This document shows positions 19,945-30,490 of a stretch of 64,000 nt of DNA, one piece after another. A model generated the notes under the pieces. That model did not search any database and was not told the DNA's origin. It saw only the letters and a list, made by a program, of their open reading frames with translations. The position numbers and the translations under genes are program-made. Location: assembly GCF_014805685.1 (NCBI RefSeq), contig NC_060906.1, positions 25,512,626 through 25,576,625 of the forward strand, read 5' to 3'. Each line of letters starts with the position of its first letter. The stretch's first letter is position 1. Source of the DNA: Silurus meridionalis (taxonomy: Eukaryota; Chordata; Actinopteri; Siluriformes; Siluridae).

Positions 19945-21300
19945 TACCTTAATATGGAGTATGTCAAAATGGGGTTTGTGAAACTGAGTGTTTTATCCAG
20001 CAGCTCACACACACTTACTCTCGAATACACAAGAAATGGAGTTTATTAATAAAAATATTACTACAAATATTGTGAAGAATGTAGATAATCTTCATTTGAA
20101 CTGTGCTACAGACTGTATTTCACCTGTTTTTAAACTTGTTTAATCTCTAATGATATGGAGTGGGATGCCAACAGTGACCTCACTTGGGTCCCAAAACATG
20201 TTAAAGGGTCACAGTGTGGTCTGGGAAAAATCATATTCAGTCCCCAATGGCCCTTTTGGGGTCTCTTACCCAGGGCCTGCAACAGTTTTGCTCTTTTTGA
20301 GGCTCCATGAGGGTTTTCTATGAGAGCAAACTGTCAGCTTTCTCACGTCTCCTGAACTCTCAAACATGTGCCTTATGTGATGTGGGAAATCTGAAGTTCT
20401 CTCTGAAGTGATGAAGAAAAAGAAGAGAAATAAAGAGGAAAACTGCATTTTACATTCACTTCATATTTTAATGGAATGAACTGCATTTGTGTGGATGTTT
20501 CGACTCAGGAGTTTTTACACACAGCTGGAAATCCCTCCACATTACAGTTCAACCAAAATCATTCCAATATACAGCCAATAGAAGCAAATATTTCCAGTTC
20601 AATCAACACACTGATCCTCCTCATCTCACTATTTCTTCCATTTCCATTCAAATTTCTACTTTGATCTCAATTTGAAAATAATCAGGACAATTGGAAAAAT
20701 CATCATCATGAAGGCAAGAACTCCAACTCTAAGAACAGAGAGCAGGAAGAACAGATGGATCTGACCATCACAACCTGGATGGAAGAAGAACATTCTATTA
20801 AAACATGTCAGGAGCTGAAATCTATAATGGAGTTCACTGAAAAATCTTTACTATTGTATTTATTAACAGTTTAAAGTTTGCACTCCAGAAAATTCTATTA
20901 CAGAGAGGGAAAAGAAAATGATTTGATCAAAAACGTACGTTCTGGAGTCATGCTGTCTGAACCCTGGTGTGGATCAGAACATGTGCTATTGATTTCTGGT
21001 CCAGGTGAAGGACAGCAGACAAATTAATGAGAAAAACAGCAAATGAAATATTTTTATATAAAGTGAAAAGAAGAATTATTGATCAGAACTTTACCATTAT
21101 CACGTGTTTTTATCTCATCACTTAAATCCTGGTGTGTAACAGAACCTGTAGTCTTTTTTTCTGGTCCAGGTGAAGGACAGAGTTTCATCTCTTTATCTTT
21201 ATAAATCAATTAGAAAAACAGCAAATGAACAGAAATCAAAATAAATATTAGTGAATTTATTAACAGGGAAACGTCACTAAAAATATTATGTTATATAAAG
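19945..21300 (-). pseudogene. Receptor remnant E: stalk and membrane exons without leader and V
   Basis: Minus-strand partial duplicate of the receptor. It has a stalk-one exon (21095-21196), a stalk-two exon (20939-20995) and the membrane/tail exon 20656-20774, which translates like gene C (GQIHLFFLLSVLRVGVL, ending KLRSK). The 3' UTR follows, with AATAAA (plus tttatt 20042-20047). At the 5' side, 21197-21300 repeats the intron found between B's stalk exons, which hints at a third stalk unit. It then stops abruptly at a LINE (21301). Without a leader or V exon it cannot make a receptor. All three exons remain open and phase-compatible. Confidence 0.75.
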
Positions 21301-22350
21301 TGTGTGTTTTCCTGATGGCAGGAGGGTAAAAAGTGTGTGTGACGGGTGTGTGTGCTTTGCGGATGCAGCGTGTGGTGTATATGTCCATGATAGAGGTAAG
21401 AGAGACTCCGATGATCTTCTAAGCTGTCATCATTATCCTCTGTAGGGTCTTGCGGTCCGAGACGGTGCAGTTCCCAAACAAGGCAGTGATGCAGCTGCTA
21501 AAGGTACTCTCAATAGTTCCTCTGTAGAACATGGTCAGGATGGGGGGAGGGAGGTGGGTTTTCCTCAGCCTTCTCAGGAAGTAGAGACGCTGCTGGGCTT
21601 TCTTTGTGAAGGAGCTACTTCTGCTCTTCAGAACTGTTTTGGGTGCACTGAATGGAAAATGTTTAGAGGGGCTGCAACCAGCGGCGATTCCATTAACTTG
21701 GAGGAGTACACGTCATCAGTGACCTGCTACATCAGCAAGTGCGTTGATGATGTGACCATCTCCAAGTCCATCACTACACGCTCCAACCAGATGCCGTGGA
21801 TGACTGCAAATGTGTGTGTCTGATGAGCGGTCTGTATGCTTTAGAGAGCACAGTCCTGAGATTCACATGGTTGAAATCTCCGGCGATAATAAACAATCCG
21901 TCGGGGTGAGCATTCTGCAGGTCGCTAATAGCGCCGTAGAGTTCACACAGTGCCTCCTTAGCATTAGCACTGGGAGGAATGTACACTCTGACAATGAAAA
22001 CAAGTTTTGAATTCCCGTGGTAAATAAAAAGGTCTGCATCTAACAGTCACAAACTCCACTAGCGATGAGCAGTAGCATGAAACAAGCACAGAGTTCTTAC
22101 ACCATTCCGTGTTGATATAAACACACATGACACCACCGCACAGAGCTGCATTTCTGTCGGCTCGAAACACGGTTAGCCCGTCTAGCTGGATGGCAGCTTC
22201 CGGAACTCTGTCGCTGAGCCACGTCTCCGTGAAAACAAAGACGCAACAGTCTCTAAACTCTTGCCGTGTGGTTCGCTGGAGTCGGATATAATCCTGTTAA
22301 TTGTCCAGGGAGCAGACGTTTGAAAAAAGAATGAACGGGAGATCTACGGC
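21301..22350 (-). mobile_element. Jockey/Rex1-like LINE with an inverted internal segment
   Basis: 21301-21635 is the minus-strand 3' part, equivalent to 14620-14960. 21636-21830 encodes the linker on the opposite strand ([20 protein letters not shown], where the sister copy at 16094-16336 has it on the minus strand). 21831-22300 returns to minus-strand endonuclease ([25 protein letters not shown]). RT is missing. The insertion has truncated remnant E on its left and the LTR on its right. Confidence 0.7.
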
Positions 22351-22545
22351 TAGGGCTAGCATGAAGTGTTTAGCCATTTTTGGATCTGGTATAAAGTGTA
22401 AAGTATCAAAACTTTAAACCAAGTGTGAGTAAGGGGTTTAAATAGGAGCTGGGGATGAGCACCAAACGAGTCCCAGGTGTGCACAATTGAAGCCGGGAGC
22501 TTCAGGGAAAAGGGAGGTTTGACAGCCGCCGATAGGGGCATGGCA
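22351..22545 (-). mobile_element. 3' LTR (partial) of a non-autonomous gypsy-like element
   Basis: Minus strand: TCAGGAATCCACCTGCCATG starts near 22541, then CAATTGTGCACACCTGGGAC, then TATA-like CTATTTAAACCCC at 22434-22446. About 80 bases around the TATA-like box are repeated at 25020-25105, giving two LTR copies in direct orientation 2.6 kb apart. The downstream end is replaced by LINE sequence. Confidence 0.55.
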
Positions 22546-24240
22546 GGTGGATTCCTGACGCTCGGAGGAGGGCCCTTTCATCCGTCCAGGGTCAAAGGGG
22601 ACCCGGAGCGGAGAGATGCCCTCGGTGGAGACCGGAGGCCGAGCGACGTACTCAGCGGAGACTGGAGATGGAGAGATGCTTCCGGTAAGGAACAGGGACC
22701 CAGCAGCGTCCGCAGCGGAGTCCAGAGGCCGAGTGACCCCTATGGTGGAGACCAGAGGCTGAGAGACATCCTCGGTGGTGTTCAGGGGCGGAGTGATGCC
22801 CACCATGGAGGGCTGAAGCAGAGAGGTGTACCCCAAGGAGACCTGGAATGGAGTAACGCCCTCAGCGGAGACCGGAGGCTGAGCGACGGCCTCGGCGGAG
22901 GTCTGGAGTGCAGCGATGTCCACCACGGGGAACCGGAGCCGAGTGATGTCCTTTGCATAGATCTGGAGAAGAGAGGTGCCCACCCCAGAGAGGAGCAGAG
23001 AGGAGCGGATTGCCGCCCCCCACAAAGGCCTGGAACGGAGCACATTCCACCACGGAAAACTGGACACATGCCAACCTTGGTGACAACCGGAGGCGGAGTG
23101 GCGCTCTCGACGGGGCTTATTAGACCTCCTGGATGAAGACCAGAGACAGACCGACGCCCGTGATGGAGTCCTGAGGATGAGCCATGCCTGAGTCCAGACG
23201 ATGCCCTCGATGAAGTTCAGAGGCCGAGCGATGACCTCGGCGGGGTTCATTGGTGCGATGTCACCTTCTGGGGAGCTCAGGGGCGAGATGTCACCATCCA
23301 GGGAACTTGGAGGGGAGATGTCGCCGTGAGAGGGACTCTGAGGCAAGACGCGCCTACAGAGGAGCTTGAGCGCGAGATGTCACCTTCGAGGGGGCTCGGG
23401 AGCGAGATGACACCTTTGGAGGAGCTCGGGAGTGAGACGTCGCCGTGGGAGGAGCTCGGAAACGAGACATCACATTCAGAGGAATTTGGGTCTGTGGGGT
23501 TGCCCTTAGAAGAATCTGGGACCGCGACATCACGATCGGGTGGCTCTGAAAATGGCCTGTGGCTGTCAGAGGGGCCTTGGACAGCGATGGAGCTCCCCAC
23601 AGGGTCTTCACCCCCTGATTTACCCACGGAGAGATCCAGCAGAGAGAAGGTGCTTTTACCAAGGCTCCCCCTCAAGGGGGAGGTGCTTTACCAAGGCTCC
23701 ATGGTGTCCTCCCCCTCACAGGACCTTGGGACCACCACGCCATCCTCGAAGGCACCTAGTGGTGTCACGTTGCCTTCAGACGAGCTCAGGGGCGAGACGT
23801 CGCCGTCGGAAGAGCTCAGGGTCGAGACGCCATCTTTTGGGGAACCTGGAGGTGAGCCGTTGCCCTGTAAGGAACTTGGTGGCGTGACTCTGCCTTCAGG
23901 GATACTTTGATGCCAGACGTCGCCATTGGATGAGCTTGGGGGCAAGTAGTCGCCTGGAGAGGAACTCTGAGGCATAACTTTGCCATCGGGGAGACTGTAA
24001 AGCGAGCTGTCGCCATTAGGGAGACTGTGAAGCTAGTCTTCTGAGGAGCCCGGGAGCGGCAGTACAACCGCCTTCTCGCGGTCTGGCGGCGGTTCAACAT
24101 TCCTCTCGCGCCCATGGAGCTGAGTTAAGTGCTCTTGGGAGTTTAGGAGCGGAAAGGAGCTCTCGGAGACACTCTGGAGCAGAGAGTAGCTCTCGGGAAC
24201 ACTCTGGAGCAGGGAGGAGCTGTCCTGGAGGTCATGGGCG
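22546..24240. repeat. 30-bp (10-codon) repeat array inside the LTR element
   Basis: About 1.7 kb of 30-bp units. Subtypes include GACCGGAGGCCGAGCGACG (left), GAGCTCGGGAGTGAGACGTC (middle) and GAACACTCTGGAGCAGGGAG (right end). The element's sense strand reads a serine/proline/acidic decapeptide such as SSEGNVTPL or SSPEGDIAP, with some stops and frame changes. It occupies the place of pol between a gag-like leader and the 3' LTR. Frames of up to about 300 codons on both strands follow from the period and do not by themselves show a protein. Confidence 0.75.
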
Positions 24241-24679
24241 CTTCAAAACTCCTCCAGTCGCGCTTCAAAACTCACTGGCTAGAGAGAGGGATTCAACAGA
24301 CAGTAGAGAGATGTGGAGCACAACTTTTGCTCTTTCTACTGGGTAAAAAGACGAGTACGACTCCATGTATCCGCCTACGCTCCGTAAAAAAATCCACCCC
24401 ACTCCGTCGTTTTGCCGGAGAAGTGAGCGGGGAATTCCATGATGCATTCAGAGGAGTGTGGCACTGGTGAGCACGATCCGCTAGAAATGGCGGCGTGCTT
24501 CCGATGGGGTTTCCCGAGGCGGAGCTTGACTGTTGCTTCATCGCGGCAGAGAGAATCCTCCCTCCGAGGTTCGGATCACGCCGGGACCATGGCGATAATC
24601 TGATCATGTCTTTTTTTTTTTTCCTTTTTTTGTCCCCCTTTTCTTTTGTCCTTATATTCCTTTTAAGGGTCCATTATTC
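24241..24679 (-). mobile_element. Leader and gag-like segment of the LTR element
   Basis: After the 5' LTR end the minus strand reads ATAATGGACCC, then an A-rich stretch (poly-T on plus at 24609-24640). Frames follow at 24607-24293 and 24447-24265. The latter contains YMESYSSFYPVERAKVVLHI then SLLSVESLSLASEF, resembling the capsid helices of gypsy Gag. A frame break separates the two. No protease, RT or integrase follows. Confidence 0.5.
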
Positions 24680-25108
24680 TGTTACGCAGCAAACGAAACG
24701 AAGGCGGAAGCCGGAGCACAGTTTGCTGTGGTTTAAAATAAAAGTAAGAGATTCGCACACAAAACACACAAACAGAAGCACACATCAGTCCAGCATAAAT
24801 CCAAAGAGAGATATCCATGGTACGCCTTGGAGGGGCGAGGTCCACATTTTCCAGAGACAGACGCACGGAACGATAGGGATAAATCCGGTGTGCGCTTTGG
24901 AGAGAAAGCACAGCTGTGGAGAAAGCGTGGAGTCTGGAAAGGAAGGAATTGGCATACGTGTAGCAGTAAAAACACAGACAAACATGCACCAAACACCTTT
25001 ACATACCAACAATAATGGACAACGGGGAAGTGTAAGTAAGGGGTTTAAATAGGAGCTGGGGATGAGCATCAAATGAGTCCCAGGTGTGAACAATTGAAGC
25101 CGGGCACT
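24680..25108 (-). mobile_element. 5' LTR of the non-autonomous element
   Basis: Minus strand from about 25108: CAATTGTTCACACCTGGGAC, CTATTTAAACCCCTTAC (TATA-like), a CT-rich leader, and an end near 24680 reading TTTGCTGCGTAACA. The outer U3 start is missing, replaced by RTE sequence at 25109. The TATA region matches 22405-22490. Confidence 0.55.
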
Positions 25109-25337
25109 TCACTGACAAGGAGAGTGTGTTGAGAAGATGGAGGGAGTATTTTAAGCAGCTGATGAATAAGCAAAATGAGAGAGTGAGAATGCTGGATGGT
25201 GTTGAGTTGGTGAATCAGGAAGTTAATAGGATTAGTGAAGAGGAAGTGAAAGCAGCCTGCCTGTATTTCTGTATCATCATTATATCCCTAAATAATGCAC
25301 TCTTCTTTTTCTGCTGTCATCTACTTCACACTTCTTG
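25109..25337 (+). mobile_element. RTE-type LINE fragment (RT N-terminal linker)
   Basis: It encodes VLRRWREYFKQLMNKQNERV, then RMLDGVELVNQEVNRISEEE. It is the third copy of the sequence at 8220-8400 and 36230-36420 that flanks the receptor 3' end. The shared right border suggests it was part of the ancestral receptor unit. Confidence 0.75.
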
Positions 25338-25855
25338 ATCTTGATATGGAGTGGGATGCCAACAGTGACTTTGCTTGGGCCCTAAAACATGTTAATGGGT
25401 CACAGTGTGGTCTGGGCAAAATCATTATCAGTCCCCAATGGCCCTTTTGGGGTCTCTTACCCAGTGCCTGCAACAGTTTTGCTCTTTTTGAGGCTCCATG
25501 AGAGCCTCAAAACGTTTCTGTGAGAGCAAACTGTCAGCTTTCTCATGTCTCCTGAACTCTCAAACATGTGCCTTATGTGATGTGGGAAATCTGAAGTTCT
25601 CTCTGAAGTGATGAAGAAAAAGAGGAGAAATAAAGAGGAAAACTGCATTTTACATTCACTTCATATTTTAATGGAATGAACTGCATTTGTGTGGATGTTT
25701 CCACTCAGGAGTTTTTACACACAGCTGGAAATCCCTCCACATTACAGTTCAACCAAAATCATTCCAATATACAGCCAATAGAAGCAAATATTTCCAGTTC
25801 AATCAACACACTGATCCTCCTCATCTCACTATTTCTTCCATTTCCATTCAAATTT
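25338..25855 (-). other. 3' UTR and flank of gene C
   Basis: It contains the shared hairpin CCCCAATGGCCCTTTTGGGG (near 25433-25452) and an ATTAAA-type polyadenylation signal (plus tttaat 25667-25672). About 365 bases present in D are missing at 25337-25345, including the AATAAA site used in other copies. Confidence 0.5.
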
Positions 25856-26875
25856 CTACTTTGATCTCAATTTGAAAATAATCAGGACGATTGGAAAAAT
25901 CATCATCATGAAGGCAAGAACTCCAACTCTAAGAACAGAGAGCAGGAAGAACAGATGGATCTGACCATCACAACCTGGATGGAAGAACAACATTCTATTA
26001 AAACATGTCAGGAGCTGAAATCTATAATGGAGTTCACTGAAAAATCTTTACTATTGTATTTATTAACAGTTTAAAGTTTGCACTCCAGAAAATTCTATTA
26101 CAGAGAGAGAAAAGAAAATGATTTGATCAAAAACGTACGCTCTGGAGTCGTGCTGTCTGAACCCTGGTGTGGATCAGAACCTGTGGTCTTGATTTCTGGT
26201 CCAGGTGAAGGACAGAGTTTCATCTCTTTATCTTTACAAATCAATTAGAAAAGCAGCAGATGAACAGAAATGATAGTAAATATGAATAAAGTGAAATCCT
26301 CAACATTTACTGCATATGTACACATAATACTGGTTAAAGTGTTGATCTGGAATTAGCAGCTTATCAGAGTCAAACTGTTTACCTTCAAATTGCAGACGTG
26401 CTCCAGATGTGAACTTTATTGTAGTTCCCTCCATTTCTCCACAGAAATATTCTCCTCCATCATCTTCTCTCAGGTTCTTAATGTTGAGATCAAACTGATG
26501 CTCATTTACAGTAAAATTGAAGCGATTATCATTAAATCCATCAGTAAATGTGTAGTTATTTGTCCCGTAACGTTTTGCAAAAATCTGAGGCACTTTTCCA
26601 AAACTCTGTCTGTACCAGACTACTTTACTTTTGTCTCTGATCAGACTGAGATCACACGCTATAGTTACATCTTCTCCACTCTTTACTGTTCTCACGTGAA
26701 GCTCCTTGATGTCAGATGTTTTTACTGTAAAAAGTGTGTGATATTTAATGGTTAATGATGTCAGTAAATGAGGTAAATATGTAATATTACTATTTGAAAT
26801 GAAAGATTTGAAAATGTTCTCACCAGCTGTGCAGAGACAAAGCAGAGAGTAAAGCGCCACAAAGAGTGAGATCAT
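25856..26875 (-). CDS. NITR-like immune receptor gene C, membrane form with TM arginine
   Basis: Type I membrane receptor on the minus strand. Exons: leader 26824-26875, V 26383-26724, stalk 26139-26231, membrane plus tail 25856-25974; all introns are GT-AG and phase 1. The spliced frame is 606 bases, 201 residues. The leader is MISLFVALYSLLCLCTA. The V domain (18-131) has Cys41, Trp54, Cys112, EDDGGEYFC and J-like FTSGARLQFE. N74 and N87 are N-glycosylation sites; N87 is absent in B and D. The stalk has Cys138 in KLCPSPGP. The hydrophobic segment, about 170-196, contains Arg178 in LLSVLRVGVL. The tail KLRSK has no ITIM. An intramembrane basic residue with a minimal tail is how activating receptors contact an ITAM adaptor, so an activating role on leukocytes is inferred. 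The family could also be another teleost V-set receptor. Confidence 0.7.
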
Positions 26876-27061
26876 CGTTCCTGTTCAGACACAGTGATAG
26901 TGAGGAAATCAACTTGTGTGTTCAGTAGAAAAGCAGCTCTCACTCACACCTGATTGGATGATCTGAAACTGTGGACTGATCTGATTGGTTCATTAGCTGT
27001 AGTGAGACGTGAAGCTCACAGTGAATTCTTGTCTCTTCTGAAGCTGTAATGAGTCACATGA
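26876..27061 (-). promoter_or_regulatory. Proximal promoter of gene C
   Basis: Minus-strand CCAAT boxes (plus ATTGG 26953-26957 and 26984-26988) and an AP-1 core TGAGTCA at 27050-27056. The homology with the other promoters ends at 27065, where a 1,626-bp insertion begins, about 190 bases upstream of the ATG. Confidence 0.45.
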
Positions 27062-27065
27062 CTTT

Positions 27066-28691
27066 TGTAAGGCGGGGAACCACCCACTGGTCCAACGGAG
27101 GTTTCCAGAGGCGTGGCGAAGGGTTCTCGCGTTCTAATCTTTCCTTTCACATTAGATAATAAGATTTGGATTAATGTATTGCTTCATTTTTGTTATTGAC
27201 CTCTTATCTGACTCCATTTAGATAAAACAATAAATATTTGCATAGGTTGTTATTTTACTAGTAGTATAATTTTGATGGATGTTTGTCTAGTTATTCTGAT
27301 TAAGCTCTGGCATTACACTCGTTCATTCGGTTCACACAGTCGCACATGATCCTAGTATGGGCCCTATAATTAACATACTGGTCAACGGTCATAAGCGAAT
27401 CAGTATTGGTCGCTGCCAGAGGTTGGACTATATGCTTAAGCGGCCGCTCTCTGCGTGCTCAACTTTAAACATACTTTATTTAGTCCCCTTAGAGGTGACA
27501 CTTAATTATTACAATAATTATTTCTAACCACAGATAATGAATAGAATAATATTGAAATAATCAGAGGTTGAGGCTGACCCTATTTAGAGTGATTAGAAAT
27601 GTTACTCTAAACGGAAATACATATTGTTAGCCTCCACGCTTCTAAGTACACTTAAACTAACGCCAAGTGCTAGTCGTATCTCTAAAATCCTCAGTTGATG
27701 TATTATTCACTATCTAACTGGGATTTAGGCCGATCCTAGCCTGATTTTCAGTCCTTACGGTAACTGCGGATGCAACGTTATTACTTGCAGTGTCAACATT
27801 TACCGAGCAACACAGAATAAAATCAAACATAACAATTTATTAACCAGGTAAGAAAATCACAATTCAAAGCCAATTTATAGTTCAATTAAAATATAACATA
27901 AATACAAACCAATAGTATTTACATTTAAACAGGAAATATAAAACCTTTCATACCTGGTACAAAACGACACACAGTAATCGTAAGGGATATCTGTTTACAG
28001 ATTCCCTGAATTGTTGGTCAGTTCTCCTTAAATACCCAGATAGAGTAAGCATTATGTAAACATTATTTAGCAATGGAAGTTTGCATTGATTGGTTCTTAC
28101 AGACCTGTGGGAGGCACCTCGCCTGTATACATCTGTAGTGGGGCACGCCCCTTGTATAGAGTTATGTTTTCTTTAACTTTATTAAAACCTTTTTTTATTA
28201 TTTGTTCTATTGCTGTGGGAATGGGACCTGTGTACCAGTCGCGATAAACCTTTGTAAAGAAATTAAACATGAACATTTTCTGTCGTTATTTACATGTGAT
28301 ATGACCTTTCTTACACATAATCATCTGGTGTGCTGTAGAATGTCCTGTGTTGAGGATGTAACATGAAAAGGAGGGGAAGAGGGGTCAGACACTTGTCTGC
28401 AGATCCACCATTTGTATGGAGATGTGGTGATCAAGACCAAGGGTAGCTCTCCGGGGAGCCTACTGTATTCCAGAAAACGTTCTGGTTCTCGAAAGGGGGG
28501 GTTGTGGGGTCTTTAGTCCCCTGCCGTGAGTCCTGGAGGAAAACGTGTTGTGTCGTAAAAGAGTTCTTTTGATGTCTTTGTTGCTTCGGGCATCTACAGG
28601 GCCCACATCCTGGCCCACACCCCTCTCGGGCATCCATGCTGTGTTCTCGGGGGGGCCGACCTTTTGGTCAGGATCAAGCAAAAGTCTTACA
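27066..28691. mobile_element. 1,626-bp insertion, candidate solo LTR, flanked by CTTT
   Basis: It starts TGTAAGGCGGGGAACCACCC and ends CAAGCAAAAGTCTTACA. It is flanked by CTTT at 27062-27065 and 28692-28695. Positions 278-281 and the equivalent site near 10440 hold a single CTTT, so they are empty sites. TG...CA ends with a 4-bp duplication suit a solo LTR, but the six outer bases are also an inverted repeat (TGTAAG/CTTACA), so an unknown DNA transposon is possible. Short frames only. A second TTACA border at about 28315 may mark internal structure. Confidence 0.6.
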
Positions 28692-28848
28692 CTTTACAGA
28701 CAGACCCCCAAAACAGGAAGTAGAGAACAGGAAATAAACACTGCTGCACTGACATGGGAAAGATCCAGTTATTAGCAATGCTACAGTTGTAGCCTTCGAG
28801 AAGCCGTTTAGTGGAAATAAAAACATTGAGATGTGAAGGATCAATATT

Positions 28849-28908
<60 letters not shown>

Positions 28909-29509
28909 AACCCACTGAAAAGTGGAAGTGAATCGAGTGTGTGTGATTTCTCCACACGTGTGCTGATACTCAGGATTAAACAAGACAGTTATTCAGTCAT
29001 GCTACCACGGGGTCTTCACCACTAAGTGAGCTGGTCAAAGCCATCACAGAGCTCCAGCAAACACAACACCAAGCTCTTTTTCTTCTGGCTTGCACATGGA
29101 GCAAGATTAGCTCTTCCATGCACTGCTCCAAGCTCTCATCACTGCTCCGAGCTCAGGAGTCAGACGATGATGTGTTCTGGAGAAGCAGTGTGTTTCCTCT
29201 GCAGTCTTTCCAGCCACCACCTTCATCTCACTCAATCAGTTGTGTTTCATTTCTTACCTAGAACACAGAGCCCTCATGTTAAGTGGGATGAAGGTAAGAG
29301 ACCAACAACTACTTATCGAGTAACTTGCTGTGTGTAGGAAAGTGTGTGAGTTGTCCTGTGTGTTTCTTTATGTGTGTTGTGTGTGTGTGTGTCCATGTGG
29401 GCCCACTATGGCTACATGTGGATTTACTGTTAGACCTTTTGAAGGTCCTCTGTGGGGTTTCTGTGGACTCAAAGCACAAATTTAGGCCTTGCCCATAAAA
29501 TCCGGGTGA
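28692..29509. other. Duplicated upstream flank of gene C with TG repeat
   Basis: Equivalent to 278-1130. It has one TG run (28853-28906) followed by the hairpin spacer CCCACTGAAAAGTGGAAG. No gene recognised. Confidence 0.6.
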
Positions 29510-29865
29510 AGCCGGTGGAGAGACTTTGAACCGCGACATCGCCTTTGGAGAGACCTTGGAGCGTAACGACGACTACAGCGGAAGCTTGAAGCGTTGCAGC
29601 ATCCTGGGAGGAACTTTGGAGTGCTTCGGCGCGTTTGGAGGAGATTTGGGCCGTGAAGTCACCTCCGGAGGAGATTGGAGGCGAGACGTCGCCTTCAGAG
29701 GAGTTTGGAGGTGAGACGTAGCCTTCAGAGGAGCTTGGAGGCGCGACGTCGCCTTCAGAGGAGCTTGGAGGCGAGACGTCACTTTCAGAAGGACTTTGAG
29801 GCGAGACGTCTCCTTCAGAAGGATTTAGAGGTACGACGGCACATCCGAAGGGGTTCGGGCCAGTA
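29510..29865. repeat. 30-bp repeat array, short copy
   Basis: Equivalent to about 3260-3480. Clean 30-bp units such as GGCGAGACGTCGCCTTCAGA occur at 29680-29800. The 3' LTR and most of the array of copy 1 are absent; the array joins directly to 29505. Confidence 0.85.
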
Positions 29866-30490
29866 AAATGTGGAGCGCAAATGGATTTTGGCTTGTATGA
29901 TATTTTCATTTGGCAATTTATGTTCACGATGACAATGGCGGACCTCCACTTCGGCCCCTTCAGTTCTGCCGAGCGCACCGCTCCACTCCAGTGTTCAGCC
30001 AAGCGCGGCGCTCTGCTCCAGTGTTCCCCCAAGCGCAGTCAGAGAGCGTACGAACCGTAATGCGGGTTTAGCCTGTAAAGCCATTATAATCCGATTGGGA
30101 AGTACAATCCATGGAACAGAAACGACAGGTATGATACAGGGATAATCCACAGAACGGGTATAATCCACAAAACAGGTACGATCCACGGAATAGGTACAAT
30201 CCATAGGACAGGAAGTAGGAGTGGGAACCAGCAAGGAATGCTGGCAGTCGGGAACCAGGCCACTCACCGTAGTTATCAAGTAGGTGGATCCCTGACACAT
30301 GCACACCATCAATAGGTAGTAATGATTTCATGAACCTTTTTAATAATAAAGTTGAAAACATCAGGCAAGAAATCCAGAAGATTCAAATAAATCCAAACTA
30401 TTTTATAAATAACCCTGTAAACAGCAGTGTAATTATATTGCAATTATATTATATATTATATTATACAACATTATGTATAGTGTTATTTAC
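29866..30490 (-). mobile_element. 5' part of the LTR element (duplicate of 3481-4080)
   Basis: It contains the 18-bp units at 30100-30210 and the shortened LTR (TGTCAGGGATCCACCT joined to ACTTGATAACTA) at about 30267-30296. AT-rich flank follows to the hAT junction at 30491. Confidence 0.45.

Noticed and set aside
22438..23346. 302-codon minus and 219-codon plus frames as a protein-coding gene
   Set aside because: They lie in a 30-bp repeat whose period is divisible by three, which keeps frames open on both strands. Only the element-level reading as a decapeptide is kept as a hypothesis.
27066..28691. Complete LTR retrotransposon or virus-derived provirus
   Set aside because: No internal gag, pol or env-like frame is found; only the ends and a 4-bp duplication support a solo LTR or another insertion type.
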